This document shows, one piece after another, positions 16,174 to 25,490 of a DNA stretch of 64,000 nt. The first letter of the stretch is position 1. Each line of letters opens with the position of its first letter. Source of the stretch: Microtetraspora glauca (GTDB lineage Bacteria > Actinomycetota > Actinomycetes > Streptosporangiales > Streptosporangiaceae). The notes under the pieces are model-generated. The model saw only the letters and a list, made by a program, of their open reading frames with translations. It did not search any database and had not been told where the DNA came from. The position numbers were made by a program, and so were the translations under genes. The DNA is taken from contig BBYL01000007.1 in assembly GCA_001570385.1 (NCBI GenBank), positions 310,001-374,000 on the forward strand, written 5' to 3'.

Positions 16174-16911
16174 TCAGACCCGGTGGACCTTGTGCTGGGC
16201 GGCCTGCGCGCGCGGCCGGATCACCAGGCGGTCGATGTTGACGTGCGCGGGACGGGTGACGGCGAACGCGATCACGTCGGCGACGTCCTCGGCGGTGAGC
16301 GGGTCTGGCACGCCGTCGTAGACCTTGGCGGCCGACTCCGCGTCGCCCCGGAACCGGGTCAGCGAGAACTCCTCGGTGTGGACCATGCCCGGCGCGATCT
16401 CGACGACGCGGACCGGCTCGCCGCACAGCTCCAGCCGCAGGGTCTCCGTCATCGAGGTCTGGGCGTGCTTGGCCGCGCAGTATCCGCCGCCGCCCTCGTA
16501 CGACACCAGACCGGCGACCGAGGTCAGCATCACCAGCACGCCGTCGCCGGACGCGATCAGCCTGGGCATCAGGGCCCGGGTCATGCGCAGCGAGCCAATC
16601 ACGTTGACCTCGTACATCCGCTGCCAGTCGTCCACCCGGCCCGAGGCCACCGGTTCGAGGCCGATCGCGCCGCCCGCGTTGTTGACCAGCACGTCACACC
16701 GGTCGAGCGTGGCGGCGAAGGCGTCGACGGACTCCTGGGAGGTGACGTCGAGCGTCGCCGGGCGGATCGAGGGCACCTCGGCGGCCAGCCGGTCCAGCCG
16801 GTCGCGCCGCCGGGCCGCGGCCACGACGTCGAAGCCCTCGGCGGCGAGTCGCCGGGCCGTCGCCGCGCCGATGCCGCTGCTCGCTCCGGTCACCACTGCC
16901 GTCTTCGTCAT
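16174..16911 (-). CDS. Short-chain dehydrogenase/reductase
   Basis: 245 residues. NAD(P) motif TGASSGIG near residues 8-15, NNAG at 82-85, catalytic Ser in LTSVAGLVS and YCAAK for the Tyr-Lys pair. It belongs to the YdfG-like clade with Arg-Arg-Arg after the first beta-alpha unit (AAARRRDRL), which favours NADPH. Start ATG 16911 gives [13 protein letters not shown]; the longer frame is an overlap with the upstream region of mshA. It precedes the methyltransferase gene with no gap. Confidence 0.87.
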   Translation of the reverse strand: MTKTAVVTGASSGIGAATARRLAAEGFDVVAAARRRDRLDRLAAEVPSIRPATLDVTSQESVDAFAATLDRCDVLVNNAGGAIGLEPVASGRVDDWQRMYEVNVIGSLRMTRALMPRLIASGDGVLVMLTSVAGLVSYEGGGGYCAAKHAQTSMTETLRLELCGEPVRVVEIAPGMVHTEEFSLTRFRGDAESAAKVYDGVPDPLTAEDVADVIAFAVTRPAHVNIDRLVIRPRAQAAQHKVHRV

Positions 16912-17047
16912 GGTCGCTCCAAAGAGGGGTTCCAAACCGTGGGTGGACTTCTCATCTTTCCAGGAGCTTGGAAAAGCTGCGGAACCGCACCGATTCGGGA
17001 ATCTTGTCGGGTTTCTCGAGGTTGTTACCGTTCTGGAGGTGGTGCGG

Positions 17048-18331
17048 GTGGCGCTCAGTCGGCGCCGGGTCAACCGGGTCGCGACGATCAGCATGCACAC
17101 GTCGCCGCTGGACCAGCCCGGGACGGGCGACGCCGGCGGCATGAACGTGTACGTCGTCGAGGTGGCCAAGAGGCTGGCCGCCCTCGGCATCGAGGTGGAG
17201 ATCTTCACCCGGCAGACCGCCAGGGACCTGCCGCCGACGGCGGAGATCGCGCCCGGGGTGTCCGTACGGCACGTCACCGCCGGGCCGTACGAGGAGCTGG
17301 ACCGCGCGGACCTTCCCGCCCAGCTCTGCGGATTCCTGTCCGGCGTGCTGCGGACCGAGGCGATGTACGAGCCCGGCCGCTACGACGTCATCCACTCGCA
17401 CTACTGGCTCTCCGGGCAGGTCGGCTGGCTCGCGAAGGAGCGCTGGGGCATCCCCCTCGTGCACACCATGCACACCATGGCCAAGGTGAAGAACCTCCTG
17501 CTCGCCGAAGGCGACAAGCCGGAGCCCACCGCGCGCGTCCTCGGCGAGGAGCAGGTCGTCGGCGTCGCCGACCGCCTGGTGGCCAACACGGCCGCCGAGG
17601 CCCACGAGCTGATCGAGCTGTACGACGCGCCCAGGGACCGGGTGACCGTCGTGAATCCCGGCGTCAACCTCGGCGTCTTCCAACCGGCGTCCCAAGGGGC
17701 GGCCCGGCACCGCCTCGGCCTGCCGCAGGACGCCCACGTACTGCTCTTCGTGGGCCGGATCCAGCCGCTCAAGGGGCCCGACGTCCTCATGAAGGCGGTC
17801 GCCCGGATGCTCGTCGAGGATCCGTCGCTGCGCTCGCGGCTCGTCGTCGCCTTCGTCGGCGGGCCGAGCGGCAACGGCCTGGCCCGCCCCTCCCTGCTCA
17901 CCGAACTCGCGGGGGAGCTCGGCATCACCGACGTCGTACGGCTCTCGCCGCCCGCGCCGCAGCACGAGCTGGCCGACTGGTACCGGGCGGCGGACGTGAC
18001 CGTCGTCCCTTCGCACAACGAGTCCTTCGGGCTCGTCGCGCTGGAGTCACAGGCGTGCGGCACCCCCGTCGCCGCCGCCTCCGTCGGCGGCCTGCGCACG
18101 GCGGTCAAGGACGGCGTGTCCGGCATACTCATCGACGGGCACGACCCCCACGAGTGGGCGGTGGCGCTTCGCCGCCTCCTCGGGAGCCCCGCCTGGCTGG
18201 ACTTCCTCTCCGGCAACGCCGTACGGCACGCGGAGGCCTTCGGCTGGTCGGCGACGGCCGCCCGGCTGGTCGAGGTGTACGCGGGCGCGATGTCCCGGCT
18301 GCACCGCGTCCCGATCGCGGTCAACTCCTGA
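17048..18331 (+). CDS. mshA: D-inositol-3-phosphate glycosyltransferase
   Basis: 427 residues, first enzyme of mycothiol synthesis: UDP-GlcNAc plus inositol-3-phosphate. N-terminal motif [18 protein letters not shown] and [12 protein letters not shown] are MshA signatures; the GT-B C-terminal domain has [13 protein letters not shown] and [14 protein letters not shown] for the nucleotide sugar. GTG 17048 is preceded by GGAGGT at 7 bases. Longer upstream frames overlap the divergent SDR gene. The order mshA, ybjN-like, gpmA, phoR-phoP is as in mycobacteria. Confidence 0.95.
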   Translation: MALSRRRVNRVATISMHTSPLDQPGTGDAGGMNVYVVEVAKRLAALGIEVEIFTRQTARDLPPTAEIAPGVSVRHVTAGPYEELDRADLPAQLCGFLSGVLRTEAMYEPGRYDVIHSHYWLSGQVGWLAKERWGIPLVHTMHTMAKVKNLLLAEGDKPEPTARVLGEEQVVGVADRLVANTAAEAHELIELYDAPRDRVTVVNPGVNLGVFQPASQGAARHRLGLPQDAHVLLFVGRIQPLKGPDVLMKAVARMLVEDPSLRSRLVVAFVGGPSGNGLARPSLLTELAGELGITDVVRLSPPAPQHELADWYRAADVTVVPSHNESFGLVALESQACGTPVAAASVGGLRTAVKDGVSGILIDGHDPHEWAVALRRLLGSPAWLDFLSGNAVRHAEAFGWSATAARLVEVYAGAMSRLHRVPIAVNS

Positions 18332-18429
18332 TCTCCCGGGGCACGGCCTAGTCTGAGAAGAACGGGCGGCGCCGAGGTTCACGCACGGAACGACAGGGCG
18401 GGAGCCGCCCGGCGAGGCTTGGAGGGGAC

Positions 18430-18927
18430 ATGAGTGATCTGGAAGGCGTGATCGAGGGAGCGCTCAAGGCGGCGGACCTCGCCTACGAGCGGCCTCGGCC
18501 CGGGGCGTTCCTCGTCAAGTTGCCCGGCCAGCACAAGCTCGCCACCATGACCTGGCTCGTCCTCGGCGACCAGGCACTCAACGTCGAGGCGTTCTTCTGC
18601 CGGCAGCCGGACGAGAACCACGCCGATTTCTACCGGTGGCTGCTGTCCAAGAACGGCTCGATGTACGGTGTGCACTTCGCGCTCGACCCGGAGGGTGACG
18701 TCTACCTCGTCGGCCGGGTGCCGTTCGACGCGGTCACGGAGACCGAGATCGACCGGGTGCTCGGATGCGTCCTCACCTACTCCGACGAGTCCTTCGACCG
18801 CGCGCTGGAACTCGGGTTCGCCTCCTCCATCCGCAGGGAGTGGGAGTGGCGGGTCAAGAGGGGCGAGTCCCTCGCCAACCTGCAGGCGTTCGCGAGGTTC
18901 GCCGATCCGGCACGGGACCCCGCATAA
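18430..18927 (+). CDS. YbjN-domain protein
   Basis: 165 residues of the YbjN family, whose fold resembles type III secretion chaperones. It corresponds to Rv0487 by position between mshA and gpmA. The conserved pieces are [31 protein letters not shown] and YRWLLSKN. Function is unknown, probably a protein-interaction role in the cytoplasm. GGAGGGG precedes the ATG. Confidence 0.85.
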   Translation: MSDLEGVIEGALKAADLAYERPRPGAFLVKLPGQHKLATMTWLVLGDQALNVEAFFCRQPDENHADFYRWLLSKNGSMYGVHFALDPEGDVYLVGRVPFDAVTETEIDRVLGCVLTYSDESFDRALELGFASSIRREWEWRVKRGESLANLQAFARFADPARDPA

Positions 18928-18952
18928 GCCATACGGACTAAGCTTTCGGGCT

Positions 18953-19696
18953 ATGGCGACTTTGGTGCTGCTGCGGCATGGCGAGAGCGAGTGGAACGTC
19001 AAGGGCCTGTTCACCGGGTGGGTGGATGTCACGCTCTCCCCGGCGGGCGAGGAAGAGGCGCGGCGCGGCGGTCAGCTGCTGCTCGACGCCGGTGTCCACC
19101 CCGATGTGGTGCACACCTCCCTCCTGACCCGGGCGATCCGGACGGCCAACCTCGCGCTGGAGGTGGCCGACCTGCTCTGGCTGCCCGTGCACCGCTCGTG
19201 GCGGCTGAACGAGCGCCACTACGGCGCGCTCCAGGGCAAGGACAAGGCCCAGACCCGCGCGGAGTTCGGCGACGAGCAGTTCATGCTCTGGCGCCGCTCC
19301 TATGACACTCCGCCGCCGCCGATCGCCGACAGCGACGAGTTCTCCCAGGCGGGTGACCCCAGGTACGCCCTCCTCCCGCCGGAGCTCATGCCGAGGACCG
19401 AGTGCCTCAAGGACGTCGTCGACCGGATGCTGCCGTACTGGTACGACCGGATCGTGCCCGACCTGGCCGAGGGGAGGACGGTTCTGGTCGTCGCGCACGG
19501 CAACTCGCTGCGCGCGCTGGTCAAGCACCTCGATGGCATCGACGACGCGTCGATCGCGAAGCTCAACATCCCGACCGGCATCCCGCTGCGGTACGAGCTC
19601 GACGAGAACTTCCGCCCGCTGAACCCGGGCGGGGACTACCTCGACCCGGACGCGGCCAAGGCCGCCATCGAGGCCGTCGCCAACCAGGGCAGGTGA
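18953..19696 (+). CDS. gpmA: 2,3-bisphosphoglycerate-dependent phosphoglycerate mutase
   Basis: 247 residues. The phosphohistidine motif [10 protein letters not shown] is at residues 6-15, the proton donor Glu is in [15 protein letters not shown], and the second histidine is in [14 protein letters not shown]. It interconverts 3- and 2-phosphoglycerate in glycolysis. TAAGCT ends 8 bases before the ATG with no ribosome binding site. A strong convergent terminator follows. Confidence 0.97.
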   Translation: MATLVLLRHGESEWNVKGLFTGWVDVTLSPAGEEEARRGGQLLLDAGVHPDVVHTSLLTRAIRTANLALEVADLLWLPVHRSWRLNERHYGALQGKDKAQTRAEFGDEQFMLWRRSYDTPPPPIADSDEFSQAGDPRYALLPPELMPRTECLKDVVDRMLPYWYDRIVPDLAEGRTVLVVAHGNSLRALVKHLDGIDDASIAKLNIPTGIPLRYELDENFRPLNPGGDYLDPDAAKAAIEAVANQGR

Positions 19697-19756
19697 TCCC
19701 GTACCGCTCCGCGGCGCGGACAGGAGCTCCGCGCGGGCGGGCCACGGACACGGAAC

Positions 19757-19783
19757 GGCGCGGCAAGGAAGTCTTGCCGCGCC
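19757..19783. terminator. Convergent terminator between gpmA and phoU
   Basis: GGCGCGGCAAG (19757-19767) pairs perfectly with CTTGCCGCGCC (19773-19783) around a 5-base loop. Confidence 0.7.
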
Positions 19784-19798
19784 GCCACGAGGAATGTC

Positions 19799-20446
19799 TC
19801 AGTCCGTGTTCCGTGAGCCGGTGACGAGGTAGACGACGTCGCGGGCGACGCGCACCGCGTGGTCGGCGTACCGCTCGTAGTACCGCCCGACGAGGGTGAT
19901 GTCGATCGCGGCCTCCACGCCGTGCGACCACCCGTCGGCGAGCAGCACGCGGAAGAGCCGGCGGTGCAGCCGGTCCATCGCGTCGTCGTCGCTCTCCAGC
20001 TCCTTGGCGGTCTCGACGTCACGGGAGACGATGACGCTTCCGGTCTTGACGATCAGACGTTCGGCGATCGCGCCCATCTCCACGATGGTGTCGCGCAGCT
20101 CGGCCGGGATGGCCGAGTCGGGGTGGCGCATCCGGGCGATCTTGGCGATGTGCTCGGCGTGGTCGCCCATGCGTTCCAGGTCGGCGGCCATCCGCAGCGC
20201 GGTGATCACGGTGCGCAGGTCGACGGCAACCGGCTGCTGGGTCGCCATCACCTCGTAGATCGAGGTCTCGATCTCCGCGTAGAGCTGGTTGACCTCCGCG
20301 TCGCGGGAGATCACGCTCTCGGCGAGCTGGAGGTCGGCGTCCAGCAGTGCGGTGGTGCCCCGTGACATGGCGGAGCGGACAAGTCGGGTCATCTCCACCA
20401 GGCGGTCGGTGAGGGCTTCCAGCTCATCGTGGTAGGCGTCGCGCAT
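19799..20446 (-). CDS. phoU: Phosphate-signalling regulator PhoU
   Basis: 215 residues, two three-helix PhoU repeats. The metal-binding motif of repeat one is AADLERMGDHAEHIAKIA and of repeat two is YERYADHAVRVARD. PhoU dampens the phosphate two-component system by linking it to the Pst importer. ATG 20446 has TAGGTT 7 bases upstream and is leaderless-like; a TTG three codons before is unlikely. It is divergent from phoR across a PHO box. Confidence 0.95.
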   Translation of the reverse strand: MRDAYHDELEALTDRLVEMTRLVRSAMSRGTTALLDADLQLAESVISRDAEVNQLYAEIETSIYEVMATQQPVAVDLRTVITALRMAADLERMGDHAEHIAKIARMRHPDSAIPAELRDTIVEMGAIAERLIVKTGSVIVSRDVETAKELESDDDAMDRLHRRLFRVLLADGWSHGVEAAIDITLVGRYYERYADHAVRVARDVVYLVTGSRNTD

Positions 20447-20465
20447 GCCGATCAACCTACGCGTG

Positions 20466-20498
20466 GTTCCGTGAACGAACTTCGACCGTCAGATGAAC
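20466..20498 (-). promoter_or_regulatory. PHO box (three contiguous 11-bp direct repeats)
   Basis: On the minus strand the units are GTTCATCTGAC (20498-20488), GGTCGAAGTTC (20487-20477) and GTTCACGGAAC (20476-20466). The GTTCAxC heads at 11-base intervals match the PhoP direct-repeat operator described in Streptomyces. It lies 20 bases upstream of phoU and about 75 upstream of phoR, so PhoP should control both directions. Confidence 0.75.
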
Positions 20499-20571
20499 TT
20501 TTCCGGAAAAGCCATGGTCACGCCCTATCAGGGAGGATACCGGGCGAGAAACGCCGCCTACATTTGGAACC

Positions 20572-21741
20572 GTGAACGAGTTGCTCGCCAGCCTCGCCGC
20601 GATGGCCGGATTCATTCTGGGCGCCGTCGTCATGATGGCGATCGGCCGCCAGTCCGACCACGAACAGCGGACCGAGACCTCCGACGACGTGCTGTCGTCC
20701 GGCGTGGCCTCCGTACTCGCGGTGCTTCCCTCGTCGGCCGTCGTCCTGGACCGGGACGACCGGGTGCTGCGCGCGAGTTCGGCCGCCCGCGCCTTCGGCC
20801 TGGTGCACGGTGATTCCCTCATGGCGGCCGAACTGCTCGCGCTGGCCAGAAAGGTCCGCAGGGACGGCGAGATCCGCGAGAGCGAGATCGAGACGGCGGG
20901 ACGCAGGTTCGGCCAGGAGTCGACGACTTTCGCGGTCCGCGTGGCCCCTCTGGGATCGCACGGGCAGGTGCTCGTCCTGGCCGAGGACCAGACGGAGAGC
21001 CGCCGGGTCGACGCGGTCCGGCGCGACTTCGTGGCGAACGTCAGCCACGAGCTCAAGACGCCCGTCGGCGCGCTCAGCCTGCTCGCGGAGACCATTCAGG
21101 ACGCCGCGGACGACCCGGAGGCGGTGACCCGCTTCGCGGGCCGGATGCAGCACGAGGCCGCGCGGCTGACCTACCTGGTGCAGGACCTGATCACGCTCTC
21201 CCGGATCCAGGGCGCCGAGCCCATCCCGACGCCGTGCGCGGTGTCCGTCGACGAGGTCGTCCACGAGGCGATCGACCGTTGCAACACCAAGGCGTCCTCC
21301 AAGCAGATCACCCTGGTCGCCGGCGGCAGGGAGGGCCTGCGCATATGGGGCGACGACGAACTGCTGGTCACCGCCCTGCGCAACCTCATCGACAACGCCG
21401 TCGCCTACAGCCCCGAGCAGACCCGGGTCGTGGTCAGCGTCCGCCCGGCGGGCGACTCGGTCGAGGTGAGCGTCAGCGACCAGGGCATCGGCATCCCCGA
21501 GTTCGCCCAGGAACGCATCTTCGAGCGCTTCTTCCGGGTGGACGCCGCCCGGTCGCGCGCGACCGGCGGGACCGGGCTCGGTCTCGCCATCGTCAAGCAC
21601 GTCGCCGCCGCCCACGGCGGCGAGGTGACGGTCTGGAGCAAGGAAGGCTCCGGATCGACCTTCACCCTCCGCCTGCCCGCGTTCGGCGGTACGGCGGGAG
21701 CGGTACAGAGCACAACAACCCCCATGGAGGCTGCGAAGTGA
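20572..21741 (+). CDS. phoR: Phosphate-sensing histidine kinase PhoR (SenX3-like)
   Basis: 389 residues: one N-terminal membrane helix (about 2-22), a PAS-like domain (about 40-140), then HisKA with the phosphorylated His in NVSHELKTP and HATPase_c with N box NLIDNAVAYS, DQGIGIP and GTGLGLAIVKH. The single membrane segment is the SenX3/actinobacterial PhoR layout. GTG start follows TACATT by 7 bases. It overlaps phoP by 4 bases. Confidence 0.93.
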   Translation: MNELLASLAAMAGFILGAVVMMAIGRQSDHEQRTETSDDVLSSGVASVLAVLPSSAVVLDRDDRVLRASSAARAFGLVHGDSLMAAELLALARKVRRDGEIRESEIETAGRRFGQESTTFAVRVAPLGSHGQVLVLAEDQTESRRVDAVRRDFVANVSHELKTPVGALSLLAETIQDAADDPEAVTRFAGRMQHEAARLTYLVQDLITLSRIQGAEPIPTPCAVSVDEVVHEAIDRCNTKASSKQITLVAGGREGLRIWGDDELLVTALRNLIDNAVAYSPEQTRVVVSVRPAGDSVEVSVSDQGIGIPEFAQERIFERFFRVDAARSRATGGTGLGLAIVKHVAAAHGGEVTVWSKEGSGSTFTLRLPAFGGTAGAVQSTTTPMEAAK

Positions 21742-22427
21742 CCCGGGTACTCGTCGTCGAGGACGAGGAGTCGTTCTCGGACGCCCTGTCCTACATGCTC
21801 CGTAAGGAAGGCTTCGAGGTGGCCGTCGCGGCCACCGGCCCCGAGGCGCTGGACGCCTTCGACCGCAACGGCGCGGACATCGTCCTGCTCGACCTGATGC
21901 TTCCCGGCCTGCCGGGCACGGAGGTGTGCCGCACGCTCCGGCAACGTTCCAAGGTCCCCGTCATCATGCTGACGGCGAAGGACAGCGAGATCGACAAGGT
22001 GGTCGGCCTGGAACTGGGCGCGGACGACTACGTGACGAAGCCCTTCTCCTCGCGGGAACTCGTGGCCCGCATCCGGGCGGTCCTCCGGCGCCAGGGGGAC
22101 GTGGAGGAACTGGAGTCGGCCATCCTCGCGGCCGGCCCGGTCAGGATGGACGTCGACCGGCACATCGTCGCCGTACGCGGCGAGCACGTGCAGCTTCCGC
22201 TGAAGGAGTTCGAGCTGCTGGAGGTGCTGCTGCGCAACGCCGGCAGGGTGCTCACCCGCGGCCAGCTCATCGACCGGGTCTGGGGCGCCGACTACGTGGG
22301 TGACACGAAGACCCTGGACGTCCACGTGAAGCGGCTGCGCGCCAAGGTCGAGGCCGACCCCTCCAACCCGCGCTGCATCCTCACCGTGCGCGGACTGGGC
22401 TACAAGTTCGACCCCGTGGAGGCCTGA
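21738..22427 (+). CDS. phoP: Phosphate response regulator PhoP (RegX3-like)
   Basis: 229 residues: receiver domain with phosphoacceptor Asp in DIVLLDLMLPG, Thr in MLTAKD and Lys in VTKPF; C-terminal OmpR-type winged helix ending in RGLGYKFDP. It is translated from a GTG overlapping the phoR stop (GTGA). It should bind the PHO box upstream of phoU/phoR. A strong terminator follows at 22442-22471. Confidence 0.95.
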   Translation: MTRVLVVEDEESFSDALSYMLRKEGFEVAVAATGPEALDAFDRNGADIVLLDLMLPGLPGTEVCRTLRQRSKVPVIMLTAKDSEIDKVVGLELGADDYVTKPFSSRELVARIRAVLRRQGDVEELESAILAAGPVRMDVDRHIVAVRGEHVQLPLKEFELLEVLLRNAGRVLTRGQLIDRVWGADYVGDTKTLDVHVKRLRAKVEADPSNPRCILTVRGLGYKFDPVEA

Positions 22428-22441
22428 CACCGGGAACGGCG

Positions 22442-22471
22442 GAACCCCTTGCCGGGGACGGCAAGGGGTTC
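22442..22471 (+). terminator. Rho-independent terminator after phoP
   Basis: GAACCCCTTGCC (22442-22453) pairs with GGCAAGGGGTTC (22460-22471), 12 perfect pairs and a 6-base loop, followed by TTCGTCGTT. Confidence 0.85.
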
Positions 22472-22541
22472 TTCGTCGTTCTCGGGACGTCGTTCTCAGC
22501 GGTGTCCCGCCCAGGCGCAGGCCGTCGTCAGTGGCCGTGCG

Positions 22542-23162
22542 TCAGTGGCCGTGCGTCGCCTCGGTGCCCGTCCCGGTCTCGGTCCCCGTGGTGTCGGTGG
22601 TCGTGGTGTCGGCCGCCGGGGGCTGCGCGTTCGGAGCGGGCGGCAGGGTGGCGAACTCGCGACTGCGCGGGATCACGGGCACGGACATGGTGACGTCGCC
22701 CGCGTTCTTGAACCGGAGGGTCAGCTTCACGCTCTCGCCGCCGAGCAGCGTCTGCTTGAGCCCTTCGACGGTGGTGCCCGTGGACTTCGCCAGCGTGTTG
22801 GGCGAGAGCTGGAACGCGCCGGGGATCCGTACGGAGTCGGCCTGTCCGCTGTCGGGCACGATCGCGGTGAGCGCGTCGGCGGCGGTGTTGGTGTTCACCA
22901 GGCTGAGGTAGAGCGGTGCGGAGCCGCCGGCCGCGATCTGGCCGCCGGAGTCAGGTCCGAGGATGAACGCCTGCGCGATCTTGACGCCGTTGTGGCCGTA
23001 GTCCCTGTCCGCGCCGTCGCCGACCATGTGGACACCCGCCTCGGTCGGCGCGTACGGGATGTTGGTGTTGGCGTCGAACCCGGCGCCGCACGCGGCCAGC
23101 GCAGGGGCGGCGGCGAGGAGCGCGGCAATGGCGATCACCCTGCGGCGGCTGGTGCTGCTCAC
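22542..23162 (-). CDS. LpqE-like lipoprotein
   Basis: 206 residues. A basic N-terminus (SSTSRRR), a hydrophobic core and the lipobox ALAAC at about residue 25 mark a lipoprotein. The exported part is beta-rich and ends in a Thr/Gly-rich tail. It sits divergent from carD exactly where M. tuberculosis has lpqE (Rv3584), and its pattern of a hydrophobic ligand-free cupredoxin-like domain fits that family. GTG 23162 was chosen because AAGGAGAA precedes it. Function is unknown. Confidence 0.7.
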   Translation of the reverse strand: MSSTSRRRVIAIAALLAAAPALAACGAGFDANTNIPYAPTEAGVHMVGDGADRDYGHNGVKIAQAFILGPDSGGQIAAGGSAPLYLSLVNTNTAADALTAIVPDSGQADSVRIPGAFQLSPNTLAKSTGTTVEGLKQTLLGGESVKLTLRFKNAGDVTMSVPVIPRSREFATLPPAPNAQPPAADTTTTDTTGTETGTGTEATHGH

Positions 23163-23387
23163 GGTGCGATTCTCCTTGGTATGCATGGTTTTGAGCAGCA
23201 AACACCATATCTGCGCCCGGCTCCGGTCACGGACTCGGGCTCCCGATGTCGAGTCCGTCTGGTTTTGCAGGTCATCCGGTATGTCCCGCTTTGCCATTCA
23301 CAGAGTCGACTGCTTGTCAAGTCCTAAAATGACGTCTTGACCTGCAGTTATGTTCATTTCACTGTTCCGGGAGGCTGTGAGCGCGTG

Positions 23388-23401
23388 GTACTCTGGAGTA
23401 C
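23388..23401. promoter_or_regulatory. Inverted repeat before carD
   Basis: GTACTC-TG-GAGTAC is a perfect palindrome with two central bases, ending 21 bases before the carD ATG. It sits where an operator or promoter element would act. Confidence 0.35.
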
Positions 23402-23422
23402 AGCGGAAGGGGTACTTGTCAC

Positions 23423-23905
23423 ATGACTTTCCAGGTCGGCGACACTGTCGTCTACCCCCACCATGGGGCTGCTCGGATCGAGGCCATCACGACCCGAACC
23501 ATCAAGGGTGAGGAAAAGACCTACCTGGTGCTGAAGGTCGACAAAGGCGACCTGACCGTCCAGGTGCCAGCGGAAAACGCCGAGCTCGTCGGTGTGCGTG
23601 ATGTCGTCGGCCAGGAAGGCCTTGAGCGCGTATTCGACGTGCTGCGCATGCCGCACACGGAGGAGCCGACCAACTGGTCCCGCCGCTACAAGGCCAACCT
23701 GGAGAAGTTGGCGTCCGGTGACGTCAACAAGGTGGCCGAGGTCGTTCGCGACCTGTGGCGACGCGACAAGGAGCGCGGGCTCTCCGCCGGTGAGAAGCGG
23801 ATGCTCGCCAAGGCTCGGCAGATCCTGGTCAGCGAGCTGGCGCTGGCAGAGAAGACCAACGAGGACAAGGCCGAGGCGCTGCTCGACGAGGTGTTGAACT
23901 CCTGA
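23423..23905 (+). CDS. carD: CarD-family RNA polymerase-binding regulator
   Basis: 160 residues. The N-terminal Tudor-like RNAP-interaction domain ([18 protein letters not shown]) is followed by the helical DNA-binding domain with the tryptophan that wedges the promoter bubble ([17 protein letters not shown]). CarD stabilises open complexes at vegetative and rRNA promoters and is essential in mycobacteria. ispF follows after 17 bases; ispD, which intervenes in mycobacteria, is absent. Confidence 0.97.
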   Translation: MTFQVGDTVVYPHHGAARIEAITTRTIKGEEKTYLVLKVDKGDLTVQVPAENAELVGVRDVVGQEGLERVFDVLRMPHTEEPTNWSRRYKANLEKLASGDVNKVAEVVRDLWRRDKERGLSAGEKRMLAKARQILVSELALAEKTNEDKAEALLDEVLNS

Positions 23906-23922
23906 ACACGACGTCACCAAGG

Positions 23923-24378
23923 GTGGGCATCGGTGTCGATGTCCACCCTTTCGCATCTGGTCGTGAGCTGCACCTCGCCGGTCTGTACTGGCCGGGCGAG
24001 ACCGGGCTCGCAGGACACTCCGACGGGGACGCGGCGGCGCACGCGTGCTGCGACGCGCTGCTGTCGGCCGCCGGCCTCGGGGACATCGGCGGCCTCTTCG
24101 GGACCGCCGATCCACGCTGGGCCGGGGCTTCGGGCGCCGTCCTCCTGGAGGAGGCGGCCCGCCAGGTCAGGTCGGCCGGCTTCCAGATAGGCAACGTGGC
24201 GGTTCAGATCATCGGTAACCGGCCCAAGCTCGCACCTCGCCGTACGGAGGCGGAGAAGGCCCTGGGAGCCGCTGTGGGGGCTCCTGTGAGCGTCAGCGCC
24301 ACCACCACGGACGGCCTGGGCCTCACCGGGCGTGGAGAGGGCGTCGCGGCGATGGCGACCGCGATCGTCTTCGGCTGA
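23923..24378 (+). CDS. ispF: 2-C-methyl-D-erythritol 2,4-cyclodiphosphate synthase
   Basis: 151 residues, an MEP-pathway enzyme that cyclises CDP-methylerythritol 2-phosphate. Zinc ligands appear in GVDVHPF and in [11 protein letters not shown]; the CDP-binding [14 protein letters not shown] lies at the C-terminus. GTG 23923 is the only plausible start after the carD stop. It probably shares the carD transcript, ending at the terminator at 24468. Confidence 0.96.
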   Translation: MGIGVDVHPFASGRELHLAGLYWPGETGLAGHSDGDAAAHACCDALLSAAGLGDIGGLFGTADPRWAGASGAVLLEEAARQVRSAGFQIGNVAVQIIGNRPKLAPRRTEAEKALGAAVGAPVSVSATTTDGLGLTGRGEGVAAMATAIVFG

Positions 24379-24467
24379 CCCGTCGGTCGGATCCTCCGGC
24401 GGCGAATGGCCCCGTCCAAAGGGACATGCAAACCCGGATGGGCACAGGAGCGTCCTATTCAACACGT

Positions 24468-24516
24468 GGGTGGCGACCCGGAATCCAGGCGCGGAAAGGG
24501 TCGCCGCCCCATTTTT
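24468..24516 (+). terminator. Rho-independent terminator after carD-ispF
   Basis: A 12-pair stem with one G-U joins 24468-24479 to 24498-24509 around an 18-base loop and is followed by CATTTTT. The 90 bases between ispF and this stem hold no gene I can see. Confidence 0.8.
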
Positions 24517-24589
24517 GATGATTTGTCGGCTAGCCGGGTAAAACTCCAAGTCGGACGTGAAAACCATCACTTCGACGGGGGAGCTGGTC

Positions 24590-24853
24590 ATGATCGGAGC
24601 GATCGTCGGTGCCATCATCATCGGCATCATCATCGGAGCGCTCGCGCGGCTGATACTTCCGGGCCGTCAGAACATCAGCATCGGACTCACGATCATCGTC
24701 GGGATCGTCGCCGCTTTGATCGGCTCGCTGATCGCCAGCGTTCTCGGAGTCGCGAATACCAGGGGCATCGACTGGACCGAGCACCTCATTCAGCTTCTGC
24801 TCGCCATCGTGGGCGTGTACGCCGTCACGAGGGCGAAGAGCAGAAGCCAGTAA
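24590..24853 (+). CDS. GlsB/YeaQ/YmgE-family stress membrane protein
   Basis: 87 residues with three membrane helices and the family signature GALARLILPGRQ near residues 15-26. The GlsB/transglycosylase-associated family is linked to general stress responses. ATG 24590 follows GGGGGAG at 6 bases; the upstream ATG gives an unlikely extension. A paralog of similar size follows in tandem. Confidence 0.83.
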   Translation: MIGAIVGAIIIGIIIGALARLILPGRQNISIGLTIIVGIVAALIGSLIASVLGVANTRGIDWTEHLIQLLLAIVGVYAVTRAKSRSQ

Positions 24854-24869
24854 AGGCGGACAGGTAAAG

Positions 24870-24893
24870 GAATATCTCCCGAATACTGGGTAG
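24870..24893 (+). promoter_or_regulatory. SigB-type promoter for the second stress paralog
   Basis: GAAT (24870-24873), 14 bases, GGGTAG (24888-24893). This fits the actinobacterial stress-sigma consensus GNNT-N14/16-GGGTA. The predicted start at about 24899 coincides with the foot of the RBS hairpin. Confidence 0.45.
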
Positions 24894-24897
24894 TGAT

Positions 24898-24933
24898 CTC
24901 CCTTGACGGTGAAGGTGTCACCCTCAAGGGAGG
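24898..24933 (+). promoter_or_regulatory. 5'-UTR hairpin that sequesters the ribosome binding site
   Basis: CTCCCTTGA (24898-24906) pairs with TCAAGGGAG (24924-24932), and GGTG (24908-24911) with CACC (24919-24922), leaving one C-C mismatch and a 7-base loop. The Shine-Dalgarno GGGAGG (24928-24933) is almost wholly inside the 3' arm, 6 bases from the ATG at 24940. It may act as an RNA thermometer or other translational switch. Confidence 0.6.
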
Positions 24934-24939
24934 TCGATC

Positions 24940-25209
24940 ATGACCATCGAATCCATTCTCGGTGCCATTGTGATTGGTGCGGTCGTCGGTGCGCTGGGGC
25001 GTCTGTTCCTTCCCGGCAGGCAGCCGATCGGCTGGATCCTCACCATCGTCGTCGGCATCGTGGCGGCCCTCATCGGTACCGCCATCGCCCAGGTCCTCGG
25101 AGTCGACACCACGCCGGGCATCGACTGGATCGAACTGGTGATGCAGGTCGTGCTCGCCGTCATCGGTGTCGGCATCGTCGCAGGCATCCGCGGCGGAACG
25201 CGCGTCTAG
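24940..25209 (+). CDS. GlsB/YeaQ/YmgE-family stress membrane protein, paralog 2
   Basis: 89 residues, three membrane helices, signature GALGRLFLPGRQ near residues 18-29. It shares the pattern VVGIVAALIG and GIDWIE with the gene before it, so the pair arose by tandem duplication. Its ribosome binding site is locked in a hairpin and its promoter looks SigB-like, unlike the first copy, so the two are probably regulated differently. Confidence 0.83.
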   Translation: MTIESILGAIVIGAVVGALGRLFLPGRQPIGWILTIVVGIVAALIGTAIAQVLGVDTTPGIDWIELVMQVVLAVIGVGIVAGIRGGTRV

Positions 25210-25284
25210 ATCCGTCCCGCGGGAGGTGACCCGCTGTGAACGGTTGCTGGACGCCACCGGCGTGAGCGGCCGTCCCGAGCAGGA

Positions 25285-25323
25285 AAGGCCCGCTCGCCCC
25301 TCCCTGAGGGGTGAGCGGGCCTT
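25285..25323 (+). terminator. Terminator after the stress-protein pair
   Basis: AAGGCCCGCTC (25285-25295) pairs with GAGCGGGCCTT (25313-25323); the loop itself holds a second stem (CCCCT with AGGGG). Confidence 0.8.
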
Positions 25324-25490
25324 CTGCCGTGTGTCCGCCTGGTATGTCGCCCCGCATGTCGCTGAGAGTCGCTCTCGCGCCTCGGACAGACTTCCGGGGG
25401 CCGGAGGGCCCCCAGCCCCGGAGGACCGCTCACAGACGCTCTGGTCGTTCCCGGCCGCTCACGGGTCTGGATGGCTCCGAGGGGGGTGGC

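Noticed and set aside
16325..17047. N-terminal extension of MshA
   Set aside because: It overlaps the divergent SDR gene and MshA family proteins start at about 17048, where GGAGGT is placed correctly.
24379..24467. Riboswitch between ispF and the stress genes
   Set aside because: No cobalamin, c-di-AMP or other signature; the strong stem that follows is a plain terminator.
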